Positions 1 through 8,842 of a stretch of DNA of 64,000 bases are shown in pieces. A model generated the notes under the pieces. That model saw nothing but the letters and a program-made list of their open reading frames with translations, did not search any database and was not told the origin of the DNA. The translations under genes were made by a program, and so were the position numbers. How positions within the stretch are numbered: position 1 is the first letter of the stretch; every line of letters starts with the position of its first letter. The stretch lies in the NCBI RefSeq assembly GCF_029223285.1, contig NZ_JARHUJ010000009.1, forward strand, positions 248,001 through 312,000, given 5' to 3'. This DNA is from Paraflavitalea sp. CAU 1676 (GTDB lineage Bacteria > Bacteroidota > Bacteroidia > Chitinophagales > Chitinophagaceae).

Positions 1-63
1 TTACTTATTTTCAACATGAAAACCGGCCTATGAAAATAGTTGTCGTGAAAACCATTATGAACT

Positions 64-558
64 TTGGAAACCCTCATTATTAAAGAGACGCTAAGATCCA
101 AACTCAGTGTGGGCGTTGAACCTGCGATCGACTACCTGTATAGCAACTATAGCTCCATGCTCTACGGCTATGTACTGCAATTTATTCCCGATCCGTCCGA
201 GGCAGAGAAAGTGTTAACTCAGATATTTACCAACCTGGCTGGTCGCCTCGATGAAGCCTGCGATGCCACGCTGAGTGTGTATTGCTGGATGCAGGTTGAA
301 GCCAGAAAGCTGATACTGGACTATAAGAAGAAGAACGGCCTGGAGGTGAACGGGCATGCAAACAACGGGCAACCGAAAAATGCCTATTACCTCACCTTGT
401 TACGCAACGCAACAGAAGAGCAACGCACCGTATTCCAGGAAATGTTCCTGAACGGCGGCGCAAAAGAAGAAGTAGCTATCAAGATGAATAAAACCGTGCA
501 GGAGATAAGCCGGCTTTTGAAAGAAAGCCTCATCATCCTGCAAAAAAACCTACAGTGA
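64..558 (+). CDS. Sigma-70 family (ECF-like) RNA polymerase sigma factor, small
   Basis: The 164-aa protein has the look of a short ECF-type sigma factor. A region-2-like helical part (residues about 15-85: DYLYSNYSSMLYGYVLQF, then a WMQVEARKLILDY helix) is followed by a region-4-like part (about 105-160: TLLRNATEEQRTVFQEMFLNGGAKEEVAIKMN, then a possible recognition helix KTVQEISRLLKESL). The start is TTG at 64. An in-frame TGA lies at 58-60 and the first in-frame ATG would remove about 30 residues, so TTG is the best start. The stop overlaps the GTG start of the anti-sigma gene by 4 bases (GTGA), the usual coupled arrangement. Similarity is to the family in general; target promoters cannot be read from the sequence. 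It lies upstream of a SusC operon, but no functional link is shown. Confidence 0.75.
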   Translation: METLIIKETLRSKLSVGVEPAIDYLYSNYSSMLYGYVLQFIPDPSEAEKVLTQIFTNLAGRLDEACDATLSVYCWMQVEARKLILDYKKKNGLEVNGHANNGQPKNAYYLTLLRNATEEQRTVFQEMFLNGGAKEEVAIKMNKTVQEISRLLKESLIILQKNLQ

Positions 559-1037
559 ACATAGATACGTACATACGTAGTGGTATTGTTGAGGCTTATG
601 TATTGGGCGTAGCCTCCGCTGACGAAAGAGCGGAGTTTGAGAAGCTATTGCTCCAGCATCCCCCATTACAGCAGGCGCTTGCCGAATTCGAAATACAGGT
701 AGAAACCTTCGCTACCAATCAGTCCGTGCCCCCGCCATCCAAAACCCGCAGGGAATACAACGACTTCATCAACCGGATGCCCATACCACGTACTAATGGC
801 AACGGTGGCTCTTCTCATACCTCCAATGGAAGTAGTAATTTCATACCCGCGTACGAAGTTTCCTCCACACACATCAGGGTGCATAAGAACTGGCGCATCG
901 TAGTGCTCATCCTTTTTATTGTCGCCAAGATCGCCCTGGCCTTCCTTATTTATTTTGCCATCAAGTTCTACGAAGCACGCAGTGAGGTAAAACAAATGCA
1001 ACACAAAGAAGAGCAAATACAATCTGGTCGCCGGTAA
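555..1037 (+). CDS. Anti-sigma factor, RskA-like N-terminus with one membrane helix
   Basis: This 160-aa protein starts with the pattern seen in RskA-type anti-sigma factors (residues 1-45: SGIVEAYVLGVASADERAEFEKLL). A Ser/Gly/Asn-rich linker follows at about 75-105, then one membrane helix (about 113-136) and a short charged tail. It should hold the upstream sigma factor inactive at the inner membrane. The start is GTG, overlapping the sigma stop. It is much shorter than full-length RskA proteins: the large periplasmic domain is absent and only about 22 residues follow the membrane helix. How a signal is received is therefore unclear. A cysteine/histidine zinc-binding motif is not present. 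Confidence 0.7.
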   Translation: MNIDTYIRSGIVEAYVLGVASADERAEFEKLLLQHPPLQQALAEFEIQVETFATNQSVPPPSKTRREYNDFINRMPIPRTNGNGGSSHTSNGSSNFIPAYEVSSTHIRVHKNWRIVVLILFIVAKIALAFLIYFAIKFYEARSEVKQMQHKEEQIQSGRR

Positions 1038-1047
1038 TGGGGGAGTA

Positions 1048-1097
1048 AAAATAATAACCTATAATTTTGGTGGACTAATAAAAAGGCTGTAACCTTG
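1048..1097 (+). promoter_or_regulatory. Predicted promoter of the first SusC leader transcript
   Basis: A Bacteroidota-type promoter can be read: TTTG at 1066-1069, 20 bases, then TAACCTTG at 1090-1097 (one mismatch to TAnnTTTG). Upstream lie AAAAT at 1048-1052 and TAATTTTGG at 1062-1070, separated by 9 bases. The same words at the same spacing occur at 11487-11536 ahead of the second SusC leader. Transcription would start near 1104, placing the poly-Cys ORF at 1173 inside the leader. Confidence 0.5.
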
Positions 1098-1172
1098 TAA
1101 CTCCGGAAGCTTACAGGAAACAATTCCTTTACCAATAAATAAGCTTCGCGTCGGCACCAAAACACTGGAATA

Positions 1173-1229
1173 ATGCACCTGGGTAAGAAACATACACATT
1201 CTTGTTGTAGCAGCACTTGTTGTTGCTGA
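1173..1229 (+). CDS. Poly-cysteine leader peptide (18 aa) ahead of SusC operon 1
   Basis: A short ORF reads MHLGKKHTHSCCSSTCCC then TGA: five cysteines in the last eight residues, three of them just before the stop. It starts with ATG about 70 bases after the predicted transcription start and ends 286 bases before the SusC start. Cysteine is normally one of the rarest residues, so such a run is the mark of an amino-acid-sensing leader peptide, as for trp or his leaders and the poly-Cys leader ORFs described in mycobacteria. A second, unrelated-sequence leader with the same property precedes the next SusC gene at 11586-11693, which makes chance unlikely. Inference: low charged tRNA-Cys stalls the ribosome here and raises expression of the downstream sulfur-scavenging operon. 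Confidence 0.75.
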   Translation: MHLGKKHTHSCCSSTCCC

Positions 1230-1515
1230 TCCTTCCCGCGATTCCCTTGCCTCCCCTTACCGTACTTCTCAAACTCAAAGTTTTCCACCTAAAACATTAA
1301 AATCATTGTATGATTCCTGATACATCTTAGTTCGTTACAGTCAACTCTGTAGCAAACGATGTTCCAGCGTCCTTGCTATAGGTACATAAAATAAAGTGGG
1401 CCGAAGACTGTTCCAGCAGCTCCGGCCCGTAAAACAAGGCTTCAGGTAATGAATCATAACAGCTATCAGATAGCTGAATGACTGCCTCATTTTTAAAATA
1501 ACCAAAACAAAGATA
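1230..1515 (+). promoter_or_regulatory. Untranslated leader with several hairpins (possible attenuator)
   Basis: No gene is seen between the leader peptide and SusC. Three hairpins can be read. 1332-1359 pairs TCGTT with AACGA and ACAG with CTGT around a 4-base bulge. 1398-1428 pairs GGGCCG with CGGCCC. 1460-1476 pairs CAGCTAT with ATAGCTG around CAG, extended by TCAT/ATGA at 1454-1481, and is followed by TTTTT at 1490-1494 just before the SusC start. The last could be an intrinsic terminator or could mask translation start. The Cys codons contain TGCTG (1224-1228), complementary to CAGCA at 1414-1418 in the loop of the second hairpin. Which structures form in the cell is not known. Confidence 0.45.
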
Positions 1516-4500
1516 ATGAAGAAGGCTTTCAATTGGATGGTCCTCCTTCCCGCTGCATTGTTTTTTAACAATGTAACTGCTCAGCAACGCAACGATACCA
1601 TACGCACAACCGGTGCAGAAAAAGGACCCGTGCGCAACATCACTTTCGGCGGGAAAGTGGTGGAAGATCGATCAGCAACACCCCTGGCAGGCGCTACAGT
1701 ACACATAGCAGGAACTACACACGAAGTAATAACTGGCCCCGATGGCAAATTTACCTTCCTCACCGGGCAGCGGCTACCCGTAACCTTACAGATATCTTAT
1801 GTAGGCTATACGGCCCGCGAGATCAATGTAACCAATGAATATACGGAGATATCCCTCCAGCCTGGCAACAGCAGGCTCGATGAAGTAGTGGTAACCGCCG
1901 TAGGCATCAAGCGGGCGGCCAAAGCCCTCAGCTACAGCGTATCGGAAGTAAAAGGAAAAGAACTCGTCCAATCGCGCGAAGCCAACATTGTCGCAGCCCT
2001 CAGCGGGCGCATCGCGGGTGTGCAGATCAGTAATTCCGGCGGCTCACCGGGTGGCTCTTCTACGGTAAAGATCAGGGGCAATAGCTCCCTGTTGGGCAGC
2101 AATGCACCGCTCTTTATATTGGATGGCATCCCGGTAGACAATTCCATACAGGATATCCGCACCAATATCACCAACGGCAACTCACTCGCCACACCCTCCA
2201 ACCGGGGCATCGATATCAATGCCAATGATATCGCCTCCATCACCGTGTTGAAAGGCCCTGCAGCGGCTGCCTTGTACGGCATCCGGGCATCCAACGGCGC
2301 GGTAGTGGTCAATACGAAAAGAGGCAGTGCACTCACCAGTAAAAAGTTCGCCGTCAATTACAGTGGCTCCTTTACGGTCGATCGCATCAACCGCCGCATG
2401 CAGCCACGTCAAACCAGCTTCTCCAATGGCATCGGAGGCTCTTATGTGGTACCGGGCACAGCTGGTTCCGATGAGAACTGGGGCGCCCTCATCGATACGC
2501 TCACCTACAGCAACCAGGCCAGCAACTTCGATAAGAACGGAGCTATCGTCGGTAAAAGCAACCCGCTCTCCAATGGCAAACCTGTTAACCGTTACAACAA
2601 CATCGATAACTTCTTTGTGAACGGCTATACCTCCGATCACAACATCAGTCTCTACGGCAACACCGGCAATGCAGGTTATTATTTCTCTTATGGCAACCTC
2701 AAGCAAACCGGCATCGTTCCCACAACCGATTTTTATCGCCACACCTTCCGGTTCAACGGAGACTACACCATCAATGAAGCCTTCAAGCTATCAGGCGGTA
2801 TCAACTATATCCAGGATGGCGCCCACAACCGCGCACTCATGGGTGGCTTCAACACCAATTCCATGCGGGCCCTTATCAACTCAGCCGTCAATTTCGATAT
2901 CACCAATGGGTACGATGAGCCCTGGAAACATCCTGAGTCCTACAAACTCCCCGCTACAGCGGCCAAGCCATGGGGCGACAGCCGCTCATTCGCGAATGGC
3001 ATCGGTTGGGATAATCCCTATTGGTCGCTTAATATGAATCCACAAAGCGACCAGAATAATCGCTTCATCACATTTGTAGAAGGCAACTACGACATCAACA
3101 GCTGGCTCAAAGCGACTGCCCGTTATGGCATCGATAATTATACCGATGTTCGGAAAGGTGCATTCAGCCGCGGCACCTCGGGCATAGCAACCGGTACCGT
3201 TAACGATGTAGTGTTCCAGCGCCGGGACAATAACCTCGACATCCTCCTCACCTCACGCCACGAGCTTACCAACGATCTCGACCTTAGTGTAGTGGCTGGT
3301 TACAATTATTACAGCTCATTCAAGAACCAGGTCAATACAAGGGGCGATGGGCTTACCATTCCCGGCAACTTCAATATTTCCAACGCAGCATCCGTACAGG
3401 CTGTGGACTACACCATTGAGCGGAAGCTCGTGGCCGGCTACGCCGACCTGAAACTGGATTATAAGAAATGGTTGTTCCTGGAGCTCACCGGACGCAACGA
3501 GTGGACCTCCACACTCGCTAAAGGAAAGAACTCCTTCTTCTATCCCTCTGCAGGCGCCAGCTTTATCTTTACCGATGCCTTCCGTATCGCCAGTCCCATA
3601 TTCAATTTCGGTAAGCTGCGTGTTACAGCTGCCCAGGTGGGTAATGATGCCGATCCCTATTCGCTGCTTACCTATTTCAATACAACCTCCACAGGTGGAT
3701 GGATCCAAAGCGCGCTTAGCTTTCCGTTCAACGGACAGCAGGGCCTTAGCTTCAGTTCCACCATCGGTAACCCCAACCTTAAGCCCGAGCGCATCAGTAC
3801 CTATGAGGTCGGCACCGAACTGCACTTCAACAAAAGCCGCACCATCCTCGATGCCGTGTATTATTACAACAGCAGTAAGGATCAGATCATTCCTGTTTCT
3901 CTACCATATGCCACCGGAGCGCAGTTTACACTCGCCAACGCGGGCAATATCATCAACCGGGGCATAGAAGCGTCCTTACAGCAGCAATTGATCCGCAAGA
4001 AGAACCTGAGCTGGAACGCGACAGCCATCTTCTCCAAAAACATCAGTAAGGTGAAGTACATCACAGACGATATTACCAACGTAAGTCTTGGTGGTATCTG
4101 GATGGAAGCACGCGGACAAGCCGGTGATCCCTATGGCGTGTTCTATGGCATTGATGTAAAACGCAATGCCGCCGGCAAGGTTATTATCGACGACAATGCA
4201 GGTAGCTCCAATTATGGGTATCCTGTCGTCAATACCGCCTTTACGCGCATAGGTGATCCTAATCCCGATTTCAGCGTCGGCCTTCGTAATGAGTTCAAGG
4301 CTGGTGCCTTCACATTCTCATTCCTCCTCGATGGCCGCTTCGGCTTCGATATATTCAATGCGCCCCGGCTTCAAATGGTGTTCAATGGGGTAGATGCCTC
4401 TACTGCCGCCCGCGGAACCAAAACCGTGTTTGAAGGGGTAACCGCCACAAAAGGAGAAACCAACACCATACCTGCTGAGTTGTCGCAGGCATGGTACCGT

Positions 4501-4785
4501 CAAACCTTCAGCATCCAGGGGCTGTATGTAGAACACGATCTCCATTGGATCAAGCTGAAAGATGTAAACCTTAGTTACGACCTGCCGGCAAACTGGCTCA
4601 AACCATTGAAGATATCTGCGGCCAGCGTTACGCTGACGGCGCGCAATTTCCTGCTCGCCACCAACTACACCGGTAGCGATCCCGATCTCGGCACCCGCAA
4701 TGGGCTCACCAACTATTCAGGCATCGACTTCTGGACCACCCCCAACACACACAGCCTGGGGGCAGCATTGAACATCACATTCTAA
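1516..4785 (+). CDS. SusC/RagA-type TonB-dependent outer membrane receptor (operon 1)
   Basis: This 1089-aa outer-membrane transporter has a signal peptide (1-22, ending NVTAQ), a carboxypeptidase-regulatory-like beta-sandwich (about 44-117, with GKVVEDRSATPLAGATVHI and SYVGYTAREI), the plug domain (about 122-240: LDEVVVTAVGIKR, GRIAGVQIS, LFILDGIPVDN, VLKGPAAAALYG) and a long beta-barrel ending in NITF. It should import a ligand captured by the SusD partner 17 bases downstream, using TonB energy. Length is normal for SusC. The nearby sulfatases indicate a sulfated ligand, but glycan, lipid or other cannot be decided. Expression is probably controlled through the leader with the poly-Cys ORF at 1173-1229. 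Confidence 0.93.
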   Translation: MKKAFNWMVLLPAALFFNNVTAQQRNDTIRTTGAEKGPVRNITFGGKVVEDRSATPLAGATVHIAGTTHEVITGPDGKFTFLTGQRLPVTLQISYVGYTAREINVTNEYTEISLQPGNSRLDEVVVTAVGIKRAAKALSYSVSEVKGKELVQSREANIVAALSGRIAGVQISNSGGSPGGSSTVKIRGNSSLLGSNAPLFILDGIPVDNSIQDIRTNITNGNSLATPSNRGIDINANDIASITVLKGPAAAALYGIRASNGAVVVNTKRGSALTSKKFAVNYSGSFTVDRINRRMQPRQTSFSNGIGGSYVVPGTAGSDENWGALIDTLTYSNQASNFDKNGAIVGKSNPLSNGKPVNRYNNIDNFFVNGYTSDHNISLYGNTGNAGYYFSYGNLKQTGIVPTTDFYRHTFRFNGDYTINEAFKLSGGINYIQDGAHNRALMGGFNTNSMRALINSAVNFDITNGYDEPWKHPESYKLPATAAKPWGDSRSFANGIGWDNPYWSLNMNPQSDQNNRFITFVEGNYDINSWLKATARYGIDNYTDVRKGAFSRGTSGIATGTVNDVVFQRRDNNLDILLTSRHELTNDLDLSVVAGYNYYSSFKNQVNTRGDGLTIPGNFNISNAASVQAVDYTIERKLVAGYADLKLDYKKWLFLELTGRNEWTSTLAKGKNSFFYPSAGASFIFTDAFRIASPIFNFGKLRVTAAQVGNDADPYSLLTYFNTTSTGGWIQSALSFPFNGQQGLSFSSTIGNPNLKPERISTYEVGTELHFNKSRTILDAVYYYNSSKDQIIPVSLPYATGAQFTLANAGNIINRGIEASLQQQLIRKKNLSWNATAIFSKNISKVKYITDDITNVSLGGIWMEARGQAGDPYGVFYGIDVKRNAAGKVIIDDNAGSSNYGYPVVNTAFTRIGDPNPDFSVGLRNEFKAGAFTFSFLLDGRFGFDIFNAPRLQMVFNGVDASTAARGTKTVFEGVTATKGETNTIPAELSQAWYRQTFSIQGLYVEHDLHWIKLKDVNLSYDLPANWLKPLKISAASVTLTARNFLLATNYTGSDPDLGTRNGLTNYSGIDFWTTPNTHSLGAALNITF

Positions 4786-4802
4786 AGGCAAACATTCCGA
4801 AC

Positions 4803-6296
4803 ATGAAAAAGAGTAGTATTACCAATATATTGAAACGTAGCGTTCTGGCAGCATCCGTGATCACGCTGGCAGGCTGCGATCTCACAGATACCAACAACAA
4901 CCCCAACGCATCCTCCGAAGTATCGGTCAGTGCGGTACTAACCGGAGCCGAAGTGGTGCTCGGATTTTCGCTGGGCGTAGATGCCGGCCTGGTAGCCAAC
5001 ATCTATATACAACAGGTGGCCGGCGCCAACGGCGATGCGGCGTCATTTGACAACTATACCACCTCGCCCGGATATTTCAACTCATCGTGGGCCAACTTCT
5101 ATACCAACGTGCTCGATGAATTGCAGATCGTACAGCGTACTGCCACGGCGCAGCAATTGCCCTACTATAGTGGCATTGCACGGGTGCTCACAGCGTACAG
5201 TTATGGCACGCTTACCGATTTGTTTGGAGACATACCTTACAAAGAAGCGCTCAATGGCAACAGCGTTACCAATCCCAAATACGATGGGCAGGCCGATATC
5301 TATAAAGACCTCCAGGCGCAGCTCGATACCGCCATCACCGAACTATCAAAGCCGGTGAGCGCCAACCTCGGCGCAACGCCTTTTACAGATGATGTTATCT
5401 TCAAAGGCAATATCGCCAACTGGCTCGCCACGGCCTACACGTTGAAAGCACGTTACGCCATCCACCTCAGCAAGGCCAATCCGCAGGAAGCCGCAAAGCA
5501 GGTATTGGCTGCTTTGTACAATGCAGGCGTGTATCGCGGCGTACCCAGCAATGCCGCCGATGCTCAGGTGGTATTCGGATCATCCGCCACCAACGCCAAC
5601 CCCTATTATCAGCAAAACACCTACCGTCCGGGCTGGATCGGGTTGGGCGCTTCCTTCGTCAACCTGCTCAACGGCAATAAGGTCACCGATGCACCCACCA
5701 CACCCGAAGGTCAAAACGTAGATCCGCGCAGGGCCTATTTTGCAACGCCCTCCAGCGGCACTACCTACCGGGGCAGTGCACCCGGTGTGCCCGGCGCCTT
5801 CTCGCGCATCGGAAGCTACTACGGAGCTGCCACGGCACCGGTTATCCTCATCAGCTATTCCGAAGCTAAGTTCCTCGAGGCAGAAGCAAGGAGCATCCTC
5901 AATCCCGCCGATCCATTGGCGCAAACAGCACTCGAGGCAGCGGTGAAAGCATCGTTCGCTAAAGTGATCAGCGGAACAGGCGATGCCTATGCAACACCGC
6001 AAAAACAAGCGGAGTACATAACGGCCAAGGCAACACTTACCGGCAATGCCACGAAAGACCTGGAAACCATCATCACGCAAAAGTACATCGCCCTCTTTCT
6101 GCAGCCCGAAGTATGGAGCGATTACCGGCGTACCGGATATCCCGCCATACCATTGGCGGCCAATGCCACACACAGCGCCAACCCGGCCGGCCAGATACCC
6201 CGCCGTATCCCGTACCCGCAAAGAGAGCAGTCGCTGAATAAGAACACGCCGGCCAACTCCACCTATCAGCAGCCTAAACTCTGGTGGGATCAATAG
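4803..6296 (+). CDS. SusD/RagB-family ligand-binding lipoprotein (SusD-like type 2)
   Basis: The 497-aa protein carries a lipoprotein signal (SVITLAGC, Cys24) and the helical SusD fold: early DTNNNPNASSEV, a TPR-like part around ARVLTAYSYGTLTDLFGDIPYKEAL (about 121-145), and the conserved C-terminal IPRRIPYPQREQSLNKNTPANS...KLWWDQ. The N-terminal pattern and the KLWW end fit the SusD-like_2 group. It caps the SusC barrel on the cell surface and binds the ligand. It follows SusC by 17 bases and precedes the sulfatase by 45. Confidence 0.92.
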   Translation: MKKSSITNILKRSVLAASVITLAGCDLTDTNNNPNASSEVSVSAVLTGAEVVLGFSLGVDAGLVANIYIQQVAGANGDAASFDNYTTSPGYFNSSWANFYTNVLDELQIVQRTATAQQLPYYSGIARVLTAYSYGTLTDLFGDIPYKEALNGNSVTNPKYDGQADIYKDLQAQLDTAITELSKPVSANLGATPFTDDVIFKGNIANWLATAYTLKARYAIHLSKANPQEAAKQVLAALYNAGVYRGVPSNAADAQVVFGSSATNANPYYQQNTYRPGWIGLGASFVNLLNGNKVTDAPTTPEGQNVDPRRAYFATPSSGTTYRGSAPGVPGAFSRIGSYYGAATAPVILISYSEAKFLEAEARSILNPADPLAQTALEAAVKASFAKVISGTGDAYATPQKQAEYITAKATLTGNATKDLETIITQKYIALFLQPEVWSDYRRTGYPAIPLAANATHSANPAGQIPRRIPYPQREQSLNKNTPANSTYQQPKLWWDQ

Positions 6297-6341
6297 CCGC
6301 AAAACTCTCAATCATCTCAAACACCATCAACGCAACAATTC

Positions 6342-8693
6342 ATGCAGCATATAATAAACAGCCAACACCTGCAGCGGCCCGCGAGGAAACTCGCGGTGCT
6401 GCTGTCGGTGGTAACTGCTACCGCACTACCAGCTATTTCGCAGCACAGTCCTGTGCCTCCTTTCAAAGGAAAAGTGGGCAAAACGATCGCCGAAACCAAA
6501 ATAGGTAATACCGTATTTAACCCCGTAGCACCAGCCGGGGCACCGAATATTGTATATGTATTGCTCGATGATGTAGGGTTCGGAGCCAGCAGCGCCTTCG
6601 GCGGATTGGTGGAAACACCCACCTTCGATAGTCTCGCCAACAACGGACTGCGCTACACCAATTTTCACACTACCGCCATCTGCTCGCCCACACGTGCCTC
6701 CCTGCTCACCGGCCGCAATCACCATTCGGTCAATGTGAATACGGTCATCGATGCGGCCGTTGATGTGCCCGGTCACAACGGATACATCCCCTTCGAGAAA
6801 GGAACAGCCGCAGAGATACTGCGCGAAAATGGGTACAACACATTTGCTGTGGGTAAATGGCATGTCACCCCTACACCCGACCTCACACCGGCAGGCCCCT
6901 TCAACAGGTGGCCCACCGGCCGTGGATTCGATCATTTCTATGGCTTCATGGCCGGCGAAACCGATCAGTACACACCCATGCTTTGGGAGAACACGCAGAA
7001 GATAGAGCCCGATCTTAAAGGCAAACACCTTACCACCGCGCTCGTTGATAAGGCGATTGAGTATATAGCCGGACAAAAATCTGCGGCCCCCAACAAACCT
7101 TTCTTTCTTTACCTCACGCCCGGCGCAACCCATGGTCCGCACCAGGTCGACAGGCAGTGGATCGACAAGTACAAAGGCCGTTTTGATGCAGGATGGGATA
7201 AATACCGCGAAGCGGTACTCGCCCGGCAAAAGGAATTAGGCATTGTGCCGAAGAACGTAACCCTGCCGGTACGCAACCCCGGTGTAAAGCCATGGGATTC
7301 GCTCTCTGCAATAGAGAAGAAAGTGTTCGCCCGATTCTTCGAAGCTTACGCAGGTTTTCTCACCCATACCGATTACGAAGTAGGTCGCCTGGTGAATTAC
7401 CTGAAAGAGATCAAACAACTCGACAATACACTCATCGTATTGATCATTGGTGACAACGGCGCCAGCAAAGAGGGCGGACTCACCGGCCATGCCATCGGCA
7501 TCAATGAATACATCGACGGCAGCGTGCACACGGAAAAGTATGAAGACCGCATCGCAGAGATCGCTAAGCGCTACGACGAAATAGGTAGTGCCAAGTCCGG
7601 ACCCAACTATCCGGCCGGATGGGCCCAGGCAGCCAACACGCCATTCCGCTACCTCAAGCAGGATGCCAACAGCGAAGGCGGCACCCGCAATCCGCTCATC
7701 ATCTTTTACCCCAAAGGCATCAAAGAGCGCGGCATCCGTACACAGTATTCGCATGTAAACAGTGTAACGCCTACGGTGCTGGATATCGCCGGGCTCACTG
7801 TGCCCAAAGTGATCAATGGCTATCAGCAGGATAGCCTCGAAGGCACTAGTCTGGCTTATACCATCGCCAACCCGGCAGCGCCCGGCAGGCACCATGTACA
7901 GTACTACGAAATATCCGGCGCCCGCGCCATTTACCAGGATGGATGGAAAGCACAGGTATACCACCAGTCGGGCAAATCATTCGCCCTCGACAAATGGGAG
8001 CTGTACAACCTCAACGAAGACTTCAATGAGCAGCGCGATCTGGCCGCATCACAGCCGGCCAAGCTGCAGCAACTGCAGGCGCTCTTCGAAGAAGAAGCCA
8101 TTAAATACAATCTCTATCCGCTGTTGGGCGATACCAGTGCCCGCAATTTCGCCACCTTAACCAAAGGGCCTTTCGATACCCGCATTCAGGCAATCCTGTA
8201 TCCCGGCGTTACACAACTTCCGTCAAGGGCCGCGCCATCCTTCTACCAGCATTCATTTACGCTAAAGGCAGAAGTGGAAATAACAAGCGCTTCAAACGAA
8301 GGCGTATTGCTGGCCGCGGGCGGTCGCTTTACGGGCCTCACGTTTTATGTACAGCAGGGTAAACTCAAAGTCGCGCACAACAACAATGGGAAGCTGGTGT
8401 ACCTCGAGTCAACCCAGCCACTGCCCACCGGCAAAGCCATCCTGCGCTACGATCTTGATTATGTGCCGGCAAAAGACCTCACCGATCCTGCGGGCACAGA
8501 AGCGCTGTATATCAATGATGTGAAGGTGGCAGAGCGCAAGATCACCAAGGCCGATGCTACCATACTTCCTTATGATGAAGGAGTGGATGTGGGGCGCGAC
8601 AACGCTTCACCGGTATCGCCACAATACCAATCACCATTCGTATTCACCGGCATCCTGCACCGCATCATAGTCGATCACAGAATTAAATTCTAA
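6342..8693 (+). CDS. Sulfatase (family S1, formylglycine type) with C-terminal extension
   Basis: This is a 783-aa exported sulfatase. After an N-terminal signal segment (about 16-33), the alkaline-phosphatase-like domain starts at APNIVYVLLDDVGFG (metal-binding Asp76/Asp77). The catalytic motif CSPTR with Cys114 lies in AICSPTRASLLTGR; Cys114 should be oxidised to formylglycine. Further conserved parts are GKWHVTP and IGDNGASKEGG (metal ligands Asp-Asn). The last about 170 residues (from about 615) form a beta-rich, laminin-G-like extension that is not part of the catalytic core and may bind ligand. It likely hydrolyses sulfate esters in the periplasm to release sulfate after SusCD uptake; the substrate is unknown. 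Confidence 0.9.
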   Translation: MQHIINSQHLQRPARKLAVLLSVVTATALPAISQHSPVPPFKGKVGKTIAETKIGNTVFNPVAPAGAPNIVYVLLDDVGFGASSAFGGLVETPTFDSLANNGLRYTNFHTTAICSPTRASLLTGRNHHSVNVNTVIDAAVDVPGHNGYIPFEKGTAAEILRENGYNTFAVGKWHVTPTPDLTPAGPFNRWPTGRGFDHFYGFMAGETDQYTPMLWENTQKIEPDLKGKHLTTALVDKAIEYIAGQKSAAPNKPFFLYLTPGATHGPHQVDRQWIDKYKGRFDAGWDKYREAVLARQKELGIVPKNVTLPVRNPGVKPWDSLSAIEKKVFARFFEAYAGFLTHTDYEVGRLVNYLKEIKQLDNTLIVLIIGDNGASKEGGLTGHAIGINEYIDGSVHTEKYEDRIAEIAKRYDEIGSAKSGPNYPAGWAQAANTPFRYLKQDANSEGGTRNPLIIFYPKGIKERGIRTQYSHVNSVTPTVLDIAGLTVPKVINGYQQDSLEGTSLAYTIANPAAPGRHHVQYYEISGARAIYQDGWKAQVYHQSGKSFALDKWELYNLNEDFNEQRDLAASQPAKLQQLQALFEEEAIKYNLYPLLGDTSARNFATLTKGPFDTRIQAILYPGVTQLPSRAAPSFYQHSFTLKAEVEITSASNEGVLLAAGGRFTGLTFYVQQGKLKVAHNNNGKLVYLESTQPLPTGKAILRYDLDYVPAKDLTDPAGTEALYINDVKVAERKITKADATILPYDEGVDVGRDNASPVSPQYQSPFVFTGILHRIIVDHRIKF

Positions 8694-8697
8694 CACC

Positions 8698-8823
8698 TTG
8701 ACACTGTCAGATGTATATCTCCTCATCCGCAAAATAACCGTAGGCGTCATCCTCGTGCTGATACCGCTGGCCCTCATCGCCGGTGGTATCTGGCTCGCCT
8801 GGCAAATCGTCAACAGATTGTAA
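8698..8823 (+). CDS. 41-aa membrane protein between sulfatase and hydroxylase
   Basis: A short ORF starts with TTG at 8698, only 4 bases after the sulfatase stop, and ends 19 bases before the hydroxylase gene. The product has a short polar start, a long hydrophobic helix (about residues 13-38, ITVGVILVLIPLALIAGGIW then LAW) and a polar NRL end, so one membrane span is predicted. It fills the gap between two operon genes exactly, which supports it being real. No family is recognised. The non-ATG start and short length are the weak points. Confidence 0.55.
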   Translation: MTLSDVYLLIRKITVGVILVLIPLALIAGGIWLAWQIVNRL

Positions 8824-8842
8824 ATCGTTAAACACATAAGTT

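Noticed and set aside
30-83. 17-codon ORF overlapping the start of the sigma-factor gene
   Set aside because: Too short, no sequence bias, and no sensing codons; could help translational coupling but nothing supports it.
968-1288. Minus-strand ORF overlapping the anti-sigma gene and leader 1
   Set aside because: Cys-rich look comes from the antisense of the real gene and leader; no start signals or family likeness.
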